From Crambe crambe (lineage: Eukaryota > Porifera > Demospongiae > Poecilosclerida > Crambeidae), in the NCBI GenBank assembly GCA_963924555.1, contig OZ004597.1, positions 4,358,404-4,422,403 on the forward strand: a stretch of 64,000 bases of DNA, in the 5' to 3' direction. Below, piece after piece: positions 21,075 through 32,500 of the stretch. A program made the translations under genes and the position numbers. Position 1 is the first letter of the stretch; each line of letters begins with the position of its first letter. The notes under the pieces are model-generated. The model did no database searches. It saw only the letters and a list, made by a program, of their open reading frames with translations, and was not told where the DNA came from.

Positions 21075-23531
21075 ATGACTTCCAAAGTAGACTATTTGAA
21101 ACGGTATTCAAAAGGTTTGAAAAAGAAAAAGAAAAGGACTGGAAAAAACTCTAATATTTCCATTATCGATGATGACATTAACTGGAAATCAGATGATACT
21201 ATAAGATCTGAAGTAGATGACTCTGATGATGATGCCCCTTTGATTGCAGAAGTTCGTGATGACAGTGTATTGAAGTGGCAACCACTCTTGGTTGAAGATA
21301 AGACTCCATGTCCAGATACGAGTCCTCCAAGGAAAAAAAAAGCTTTTATGAGAGACTTGAACACAAAGAGTGAAGATCTCAGTCCTCCAAGAAGGGTACA
21401 TGATGATTTAAGTCCCCCCAGAATACGCTCTTCTAAAACTTCAAAAGAGGACAATAAATCAGAAGAAGAAAAAAACTATGGTAGAATACGGGGTCATAGT
21501 TCTACCCCTGCTAGAACAATACGAAAAGATTCCAAATCCCAAATAAGGACAAAAGACTACAAAAATAGTCAAAGTCCTCCAAGAGAACAAGATGGGTTGA
21601 ATCCTCCTAGGGGGATTAACAGAACTCGTCCTTGTGAAATACCTAAAGATCCAACTCCCAGAGTGGTCAACAAAATACAAAATCAAGATCCCAAGGAACA
21701 TGAGGATACCACACATGTAAAAACTGTGTATCGGGATAGGACAGGGAAAAAGGTTGAAGTTGACTATAAAAAAGAAGGAAAGCTTGTAGAAGAAAGTATC
21801 AATGATGAAAAGTTCATGGAATGGGGAAGAGGGTATGAGCCATACAAAATTGATCAGACACTTTTAGTTACCATACAATTATCAGAGAGTGCACCAGCAC
21901 TGATGACCCAGCATGCACCTACATATATGGATTTTCTCAGCAATGAGTAAATGTACTATCTATGGCCAGATGTACTGATAATACATGAAGGGACTTTACT
22001 ATACACAACCTATTCGATCATGAAGAGTATTGATACCTCCCCTCTTCAAGTCATAAAGCATCTATGACTTGTAAAGTCAAAGAATAAGTGACTTTTAGCT
22101 TTAACTTAAAATTAATGATAAGAGCATGCGGGCATTCCGTGTTGGAATCTTTGGCCATAGCAACCTCTACCCCAAACTTTATCTTTTTTATTTTGCAGAC
22201 TTTTTACAGCAAAAGGTTAGTAATAGATAATAGCTAGTTAACAGAAAATTAATATTGGAAAGACATCATCTACTCACCAAAGCATATCGAAGTAGAAGTT
22301 TTGGGGGTGTAGAAGCAATACAAGAAGACTTGAGCACCGGTTATACTGTGTAAATTGCAGAACCAGAGTTGAATTATTGGTTATTTTTGGGTGACTAATG
22401 TCCTTTTTTTTTTTCTTTTTTTTGAAACCGTTTACCCTTAATTGTTCAAATTAGACAAACCACAACCAGAATACTCTAGCCTCTCATCAGGGCGATACAA
22501 AAAATGCGCACAGAAACGTTCTTATACAGCTATGCTTGTTATCTAGACAACACACATTCATACACCTATGGATATTATGTTACCATGCCGATAGCATTCC
22601 ATTACCAGAAGGCACAAACATTATTTCCTTCAGGCTTTAAGTGTCAACCTTGAAGTTCTAGTCTTACATTCCAATTAAAATGCCCTTCTGAAAGTGCTCC
22701 TTTTAGAAGCAGCTCCTTCTATTCTACAACTGAAGATTCAGTTGTAGATCAAGCTAGGACTAGTTAATGTATGTGAAACGTTTAGGTGTTCAAAACAGTA
22801 CAGAGTTGCTTATTAAAGTGATTATAATTACCTGCATGTATGGAAAGTTGCCAACAGCTATTATTATTCATTCTAGAGTTACTCAGACTAAAACAATTGG
22901 AGAGAAAATAATAGATGACGCATATGAGATGTCGAAACCCTTAGCCCGTTATGTAGATGACGAAGACTTGGAGAAAATGCTAAAGGAACGTATAAGGGAA
23001 GGAGATCCAATGCTGAAGTTTATGAAAAAGAAAAGACCTACTACCTCAGTGAAGACTACAAAAGGTGCAATTCTGCAAGTTAAATGTCAATACGGATATT
23101 TCAATAATGGTGTTAGTTAAAACACAGCTGTATTCAGAATCAGTTACATTTTTTAGAATTTGTAGGCAAGGACATTGCAAACTGTGGAGTGCTGAGGTGC
23201 ATAATATATTTAGAGTGTAGCTCTAGTCACACATGAGGATCCATGGTGTTTTCATGGACAAAGAACCTTGGTATATTTAGCCAGAATCTGTGTACTTTGG
23301 CAATACTATAATCATCGTACTGATTACAAGTTTGGCATTTTCACTTGTTTCAATGTAGGTAAACCACAATATAAAGGCAGTAGTGCTCCAAACCGGTTTG
23401 GAATACGCCCTGGTTATCGCTGGGATGGAGTGAATAGATCCAATGGTTTTGAAAAATCATGGTTTGGTCAAGTATCAAATAAAAGAGCAATAGCAGAAGA
23501 ATCATATAAATGGAGTGTAGAAGATATGTAG
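21075..23531 (+). CDS. BUD13: BUD13 homolog (exons 21075..21832, 22877..23064, 23359..23531)
   Basis: Component of the RES (pre-mRNA retention and splicing) complex of the activated spliceosome, acting in the nucleus. The 372-residue prediction starts [20 protein letters not shown], the conserved BUD13 start. A middle region has repeated SPPR/NPPR motifs (six or so between residues 75 and 180), then [20 protein letters not shown]. Exon 2 gives [15 protein letters not shown]. Exon 3 gives [20 protein letters not shown] and ends KWSVEDM, all family hallmarks. Junctions GG|GTATGA...TAG|A and AAAG|GTGCAA...GTAG|GT keep phase. The protein is shorter than vertebrate BUD13 (about 600 residues) because there are fewer SPPR repeats. 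It is convergent with YRDC, with 33 bp between stops. An AATAAA at 23637-23642 would place its polyadenylation inside YRDC, antisense to its last exon. Confidence 0.93.
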
Positions 23532-23564
23532 AAGTGTTAACAAACAAGACACAGTATAACTAAC

Positions 23565-26500
23565 TTAATCAAAATCTTGTACTTTTAAGTTGTAGCTTGT
23601 TAATGTCTTGACAACTTTTTCATATGAACTACAATAATAAAAAATTCAAGGTTATCAGCTATAATTGGTCAACATAATTATATAAACTGTACGCAATTAC
23701 CTTCCTTGTCTTAATACTTTGAAGTAACCTTCTCTAGAGAGATCTACTACTGTAGATCCCTTCCTGCAACTAGGAGGCTCTTGATTTTTAATTTCACCTC
23801 CATCTATGATGACATCTAGGGAAGGCCAGAGTTCACGGAATTCCTATAAAAATGGTATGTACTCAGTAGTCCAGTGCCAAGCACCATAATAATGCATGAA
23901 GGTCTGAACATGTGGAGTGATATTATTAGCATAATGATTGTACCACAATTTTTAGTGGATAATTGTTACAACCTTCTTGTTACAGCTTACTTGTAACTAG
24001 CTTTTACACTGTTATTGTCATGTAAACAGTTCCAGGAACGATATAGAGCAAGACTTTAAGAATAGTGTGACAATATACAGTGGAACCTGGTTATAATAGT
24101 CACTCTTGTGATTAAATAAAGTGGACACTACTATACATAGGTTGCCCATTTACGAAGAAGTTTAATATCAGGTTCTCTTTGAAACTCCATCTTGACTTGC
24201 TAATTCAGGTGAGTGGCTCCACTGCATAATAGAGATACCTCCCCAAAAGGGGGAGGTGGAGGTATGAATGGGTGGGAAACACAATTTTGCTGCTCTAGCT
24301 ATGGCTGCTGGGCACAACTGGCTGTTGGGTACAGTAGGCTGCTCTTCATGTGGGTAGCTGGCTTTTGCACGCATTATGCTTGTGTGGTATGAGCATGTGC
24401 ACAATGGCACTGACCCTTTAACGTTAACCTTATTTAAACTGGCTTAAATATTTTGCATCACTTGCTAATTCAGTTGAATGCTAAGTTGTATAATGGACTG
24501 TGATTGCATGAAAGATCAGTTCTTTTTAAGTGCCAGACTAGGAACTTAGTACATATTTTGGTAGGTCTGAAAATATAGCTCAGGAGAGCATTACAATTGG
24601 CTGCATTAATGCTCTTGGAGAGACAAATTATGATTTATCAGTGTTGCGGCTAGGAGAAAGTCCAGAGAGGATATGGCAAAATGAAATGCTAAATTTTTTT
24701 CTGTAGTCTCAGTATCATCATGTAGCCAAATAAACACTCAGTATCTAGCTATATTCAGGTTATTTTGTTAGATGCATAAAATTCACCCAACTGCTTCTTG
24801 TGCTGAAAAATGATTCCTCCCAAGTTAACCATGAGTTTAAAGTCATGACGCTCCACTGCCCTAGATACCTCTTGGGGAATAACTATCTGGGTTCCCTCTC
24901 TGTACAGTCAAAGTTCATATTGACTGTAAGTCTAGAATCAAATTATCTCACCAGCCAACTATCATTTCTTTTACAAGCTGGTGCTGACATCTTCCCAACC
25001 CCATTAAACCTGAAAAGATGGCGATACAGGACTGAAACTAAATTCTAACTATGCTCCTCCCCTAACCGAAAACCATATCCTTAGCTGCTGTCCAACAGCC
25101 TTGGATCAACCTGGAGACATGAGAATCAATTTGCTCTATCAATTACCAACTAGTTGGAATCCAATCAACAACTCTATGCAGCCCACTTAACATTTCCTCC
25201 ACAACAGATTGACCTGATCTCATCATAATTTCTAATACAAAAATATCTATTTTGGAACAAACCATCTGCCAGAATTCCCCATCTGGTATATCAGAAGCCA
25301 AAAAAGAGAAAGGAATCTAAATATACCCCTCTGATTTCTGACTTGGAAGTAAGTGGCAGATCTGTTACATATGTAACTCTCTAATTGGCTCCTTAGGCCA
25401 CTTTACCAAAGATCCGCCAAGAAATCTCCAACTACATCCATTTCCAAATCTCATCCTTCTAGTTCTATATTATTTTCCTAGCTCACAAAAGTCTCACCTG
25501 GAATTCGTCAATTGTCTCTACAACTTCTATTTTGTATATGTAATTCTTCTTATGTGTCTCATCTATTTTCCTTGCCAAGCTCACTCAACCACTGCTTTCA
25601 GTGTCTGAGTTATGATTTATCTTTGTTTATTATTAATGCGTTTTTCTCTCTCCCTTCTGAAGAAGCATGCATAGTATAAGATTCCCCATTGGTCTATAAT
25701 TATCAGCCTTCCTCAGCAGCCTCTCATAAAACATACAGTACAACTCTTGATAAACTGCTGACAGTTTTGGAGCACATTGAGACATGATTGTAATAGGTGA
25801 AAATTGGGGAACAGGAGCAGCATAATTGGAAATTTAATTATTGTACTCGGGCCTACCATGATTTTCAATCACCAACTAAATCCTTCCTACTGAAGGAGGC
25901 ATCAAGAATATTGAATAATGACAGCACTGAAGTGCTGAATCCTTGGCGCTGTTATTAAAAGGGCGGGGCTTGGTGAGACTAGTAATTGGTGTGCAGAACC
26001 CAGCATTTTGATTCAGCAGCCTCGATTGTTCGGGATCATAGAGGACACCTGGACAGAATAACTACATGAAATTTATCTTAATAGTGCACATCATGTGCGC
26101 ACATGCACACACGTAAGTTCCGCCCACCATCGCTAGGAGAGGTATACCAGTAAGCTTTTAAGTTTGATTGCTTAATTCTTGTTACACAGGCTAAATATGT
26201 CATGAACCAAGTTACACAGTTTTGTCGTGTTGGTACTTCAGTTTCGATCTCTAGACAAACAACTTTGCTTATTTTGTTGTAACAGACAGACTCGTGTATG
26301 TGCACCAAGGCAAAACACACACACACACACACTCAACTGCTTGCACATGTGCCGAGGGTTAATAACTGGTCAGAATAGCACATTGAATGGCTACAAAATA
26401 GCTGACATCATTAGGACCTGCATCAGACCCTATGCTTTTTGTGCCTGCAGTGTTATTGAGTATTATCTGTGGGAAATGAACTACAAATAGTTTTTGCATA

Positions 26501-29500
26501 CTCCCATACAAAAAAAAATTTATTATGGTACAATGAATAAACAGACATCAAACTCAAGGATCCAATGAATATACTTACTTCAATTTTCAGCGTGCTTTGA
26601 TGTCCACTCTTGTTTGCACTAGTTAAAGCAATTGGACATTGACAACTTCTTACCAGTTGTCTAATGAAATGAAAGTCTGGTACACGGAGTCCAACAAGAT
26701 TTGAATCAGGATTTAGCAGTGGATTAAGTCTATCTCTTCGTGTGAATATTGCGGTTACTTGTCCAGGGAATAATTTCTTCAAAAGAAGTGAAGGTACAGT
26801 AATATTTGCCCACCTATAGAAGGAACCACATTCATTATTTCATACAAAGATTTTAGGTTTGGGAGTGACAAGTATAAGAAGTGTGTACATCACTCTCAAG
26901 TACAGTATGCAGGAAAATAGATTTATACACCAATGGTTGGTCACACAACATAGATGCCCCTCCATTTCATAAAAGTCTTTAAGCTACTAAAGTTCAATAT
27001 AATTCTTATAGAGAAGAATTTAGACTTGAGAGGTAACTTTTCTCCATGACCTGATACATTTTTCGTCTCACAAAATAACACAGACCTCACCCCTTTTATA
27101 GTCTCACGCGAAAGAAGTGAGGAGTCTATAGAATACAACTGCTTACCAAATAGAAAAAAGAGCAGGTTAAATTTGTATACAACACAACCCATATAACTGA
27201 TTCATAGAGAAGACTCTGCACAATTGAAATGTAACAGGTGACAAGTTATACATAGCCCAGCTAATATAACTTCCAGTGTTTTATCTCTCACTAGTGCCCT
27301 AGTCACATGAGCACTGAAAATGGATTTATAACGAAACATATGAAACATTACATTCAACTTATTAATACTCTTGACTATAATTTCTAAAAAACCACACCCA
27401 TAGCTATGGCCTTTCAGTTTACATGTTGGTTACATACGAAGGATATTGTTTTTCTTCTACTTTGATAGTTCCTTGCTGTTTCTTTGTTCAGTGAGCAGCA
27501 CACTTCACTTGATCCCGTATCCTTTTGATTCCTGAGGGGTTCTTAGTAGTTCCAGAGGCAGTTTTGAGCTTCTCTTCTACTTTGAGTCTTTCTATAATAG
27601 CTTATCATTCTTAAAGGCTCATCAGCAGTACATGTTGTAAAGATAAGCGCATGCACAATCATATTGTTGCAAATAAAAACCACATAGAATGTACTGTCAC
27701 GAAAAATTTGGACCGGGGAAAAAAGTGGACCGGTGTCACGGCGATTTAGTACCCCCGGAATTTTGATACCGGGGGTGCCATATCACCGGGATTTAGTACC
27801 CGTAACATACACAAGCATGTGCAGGTGCACGCGCCATGCGCATGAAGCTGATGAGCAAGCAGCTGTGCACTTTGTCATGGATTTAAAGAGCACTGTTGAA
27901 GAAGACTGTGAGACAACTGAAGAAAATATGGAAGTAGAAACCTGTGAAGAAGTTGAGACGGAGCTATGGAATGAAGAGATAGCCTTAAATTATAAGCAAT
28001 ACTTGCAGTGTGGAAGCTACCCAACAAGTTTACCTAAAGAGAAGAGGAGGAATTTCAGAAAGAGAGCAAACGATTTTGAAGTAAAAGATGGAAAATTATT
28101 CTACAAAAAGTCTGGAAGTCCTAGATTGGCACTATACAAGAGAGAGGACTGGCTTCGTGTATTATATTTCAGGTAAGCTTCATTGCATGACTTGATCACA
28201 TTTCAAAGTCTTATAGTGCATAACTTAATTATTATAGGAGTGCCATATGGATCCAAGTGGTGGCCATATGGGGAGAACAAAGACAGTGGACAAGATTAAA
28301 AAACGATACTATTGGCCTAATCAATATGTGTATATTACAAAACAGGTTAGTATTACCATTATAGCTAGCTCTATAATATAATTCATACTGTATTTATAGA
28401 TTAAGACTTGTGATCGCTGTCAAAGGATTCAACCTGTCTTGAAATCGCAAGCAAGTGAACTTCATCCAATTCCAGTTTCTCCAAATGTATGGAGTCTTGT
28501 AGGTATGGACCTCATGGGCCCTTTCAAGATGACACCTCGAAAAAATAAATATATATTGACCATGACCTGCTACTTCAACAAGTGGGTTGAAGCCTTCCCT
28601 CTTCTGGACAAGTCTGCTAGTAGCATTGCTCATGCTATTTATTCAGCATATTGTTGGCATGGAGCTCCTGTTGACATTATTACTGACCAAGGAAGAGAAT
28701 TTGTAAATCAGGTAGGCTATACTTCATAATGCACTAAACAAGCAATAATAGTAGCTATAATTATGCTCATACATTGCCATGCAGATATTGAATCTTGTAT
28801 ATTATGTTTTAATATAGTTATGTGAAACTCTCCACTCTAAGTTCAAGGTAAAACAGAGAATAACTGCAGCTTATCATCCCCAATAAAATGGGTTGGATGA
28901 AAGGAGCAACCAGACCATTAAGAAGTATATCTTACATGCATGCATGCACCATTATACATGAAACTTATAGCATGCTGCTTTTATTTTTTCATCCAGGTGT
29001 TTAGTGAAATTAATTGGAGAACGTCAATGTGATTGGGATGAATATCTTGATCCAGTTCTTTTCAGTATCAGGACATCAGTTCAAGAATCTACCAAGTTTA
29101 CCCCTTTCTTCTTAATGCATGGTCGGGAAGCAAGATATCCTTTAGAAGCAGAAAAAGCTAGTTATCAATACCTGTTCCCAGATATTCAAGAAAGAGTAAA
29201 TTCCATGACTAAAATAAAAGATAGCCTCTTTCCTATTGCCAAGAAAAATATTGATGAAAGTCAAAGACGGCAGAAGAAACAGTATCGGAAAAGAAAAGGA
29301 ATTGCTAAGACAAATGTATCTCCTGGTGATTCAGTGTTGCGTCTTAACATGATAAAGCGTACCAAGAAGGGTCATAAAACTGAAGACACATGGCTTGGTC
29401 CATACAAAATTTTAACGATATCAGATAGTGGATCTTGCCTTCTGCAGTGTATTAAAACTGGGAAAAGGTTGAAACAAAAATTAAATATCAGTCAACTTAA

Positions 29501-32500
29501 ATTATATCAGTCATCAAAAGTTGATAAGGAAGAGTTAAAAGATAAAGGAAGAACACCTAATAAGCCTATGGATAAGGAAGGTAAAAAGAAGTCAAACAAA
29601 GTATTGCCATCCAAAGTATAGATGAGAAAGAAGTTAAAGAGCACCTGCAATAACTTGTGAAAAAGATAAAAAGAAGTCAAGCAAAGAAATGCTCCAGATA
29701 TTAGAAGACCAGCTTTTAGATGATGCAGTCCTTCGATTGTGGCATACAGGAGCCAATTTTAAACAGTGGAACGGCAAAGAAGATGATCAAACCAATGTAA
29801 GATGTTTTACATTTTAGTATACGTACAATATTTCATTTAAATATTCTATATTATAGCTTGCTCGTGAAATCAGCACAGAAGAGTATGGTTTGAGTATTGA
29901 TACAAATGTCGCTGTGTGGTTAGACTGCCGATCATTTTGCAACTATTCTCCTCTGAAAAAAGTTGATGGTTTTGTAATAATAACCAGTGAAATTCATAAG
30001 GAATTTGATGCCTACATGAATGCTATCAAAGAACTGAAAGGATTGAATTTTCTTCCAGCAATAGAGTTGCTACAGCTCTGGCATGCAAGCAACAAAATTC
30101 CTTTATCTACTGTATCAAACTATGGAAAGTGCTATATCCCACTCAATAGCTCCCAACTGGATGAAGTGGTTGAATGGATGTTAAAGATGAGAAAGAAATT
30201 TTTATCCCAAGGCCAAGAGATTTTCAAGGAATATTTGGTCAACATATGTGAAAATGAAGTTGAGAATAAAAGTTCAGGGAGTGTTCCTACTACAGAAAGT
30301 GGAAACGATAAGGTAATCTATAGTGTATAATTTTCTTTAAGAAATATATACTTTTCTCTCTATTAGTGGATACAATTCTTGGATCTATGCAATACTGACA
30401 AAGTAATAATTGAGACTGGTGGTATGCTGAATGATAAGCATATATATGCTGCTATGAAATTGATAAAGAAGCAATTCCCACATATTGGGGGACTTGAACC
30501 TACCGTTCTCTGTCAAATATCTGGATTTTCCGCTGTTTCTAAAAATGGTATAGCTAATTTGTGTCATTACTATACTGTTGTTGTTACTCATGTCGTTATA
30601 ATTATTACAGTTTCGATTCAAATTCATTTCACTGGACAAGCTCATTGGGTAACTTCTGCATATGTAGGAGAAGTCAAACTATATGATAGTTGTGTCGGTA
30701 CTGTTTTGACCAAATCATTGAAAACACAGCTCAAGCAAATTTACAACTCGTGTGTCAATGAGAAAGATGTGATTTCAGAAATGCCTATTCAACAACAGAG
30801 CAATCTTACTGATTGTGGAATATTCTCTATCGCATTTGCATATCATCTGGCCCTAGGAGATGAACCATCAAGTCTAGACTTTTATCATGCAAAAATGCGC
30901 CAGCACCTTGTTGGATGTTTTGAATCTGAAGAGTTGTCACCTTTTCCACTTATACAAGGCCAACATGCCACCACACATTGTGTTAAAAGAAGCAGAGCAA
31001 TATAAACTGCATAACTTTTACATTATTGATAATTTTGGCTTGAATACAACTCTAATAGTGATTGATAATAATGCTTGAATATAACATTAACAGTGCTAAA
31101 ACATCTGGGGAGGATTGGGGTAAATCATGACAATAATTATGATGGTACCTATACCTACATAATTATAGACTCCTATATCTGAGCTGACAGTTGTGAGACC
31201 GTTTATTTCTCTTAGCGAGGTACTAAATCACCGTGAACCCTTTTTGGTGATTTGGCACCCCGGTATGAAAATTCCAGGGGTACTAAATCACCGTGACACC
31301 GCCTTTACCAAAAGTTATCCGGGCATATCAGCTTATACATAACTGAGGAGCGCTACCCACCAGACTGTAGTCAAGACAAAAAGAGAGCTATTGGAGAGAA
31401 AGCAGCTATGTTCAATGTAAGAAAGGGAGTTCTTTTCATCCAGAAGAAAAAGAAGAGCGTGGTAAGACCTGATTTTTCATAGGTGCTTATTATGCTTGTA
31501 GATAGCTAGCTAGCTTAGCTAGCTACGTATGAAGTTGAGTCTAGATGCAATCATGGTGATTCTATTTAATTATGGCCTTACTAGCTACCAGCATAGATAG
31601 TATAATTATGGTATCTGTACCAAATTTTTTGGCCTCTGTAAAAGAAGTTCATGAAATTTGCCTGTAGCTGTAGCTAGCTATGTACCAAGTTACCCAGCTA
31701 TTCTTTTCAAATAAATAATCAAATCAAATATCATTCTGATGACCATGGGTTTTCCCTATCCCTGACCAAAAGGCTGTATGGTTTAATAGTGGACATACTG
31801 ATGCTGTGGTGTTCCAGAAAGTCTACTATCAGAGAAGGGACCCAATCAGCTATCCTACCTGATGACCAATGTATGCAGTCTTCTTGGAATTATGAAATTG
31901 AATACTACAGCATACCATCTTCAGTGTGATGGCCTCACCGAGAGGTTTAATCGTACTCTCATACTCTAAAGACGCTGATATGCAAGCATGTTGATGTCTA
32001 TGGGAAGCAGTGGGACAAGTATTTACATGGGATGCATGCTTGCCTATCGAAACACCCCACATGAGGCAACAGGCGAGAAGCCATCTTACCTTCTTTATGG
32101 TAGCTATCCTATTGAAGCTGCATTTCTTCCTGCTAATGAGGTAGAAGGGGCTGACCTGACAGGCTACCGACGCGACAGGAACTCACTGAGATACCCAGTC
32201 AATCCAGAAAGCCCAGAAACATTGCAAAAAGTACTATAATAAGGTGAACAAATGTTCTCCTATGCAGTTCAAGATTGGAAGTCTAGTGCTATTTCGATTC
32301 CCTCAGGAAGAGTCCGGGAAGTTTCAGAAGTTATCTCGTCTGTGGCATGGACCCTATTGAGTTGTTGAGGTGACTCCAACCGGCGAAAACGTGTCTACAC
32401 TTGATATTATTCATGTACACTTAAATCTGAGTTACCCTAGTAATCTGACCATCCCTCTACTATGGAAGAAAGTAAGCTCGGGGCAAGCTCTAACTGGAGG

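Larger units (their letters stand above)
27734..31298 (+). mobile_element. inner Ginger-like transposon, 3.57 kb
   Basis: Inverted repeats of roughly 85 bp. The left end is TGTCACGGCGATTTAGTACC, followed by GGAATTTTGATACCGGGGG and TGCCATATCACC. The right end inverse is TGTCACGGTGATTTAGTACC, GGAATTTTCATACCGGGG and TGCCAAATCACC. Flanks are CCGG (left) and CCGC (right), a possible 4-bp duplication with one change. It encodes a Gypsy-like integrase and an Ulp1-type cysteine protease on the + strand but no reverse transcriptase, which fits the Ginger group of DNA transposons. Confidence 0.8.

Noticed and set aside
24750-25950. Possible old retroelement on the minus strand
   Set aside because: Only scattered, stop-rich similarity by eye. 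No nameable domain.
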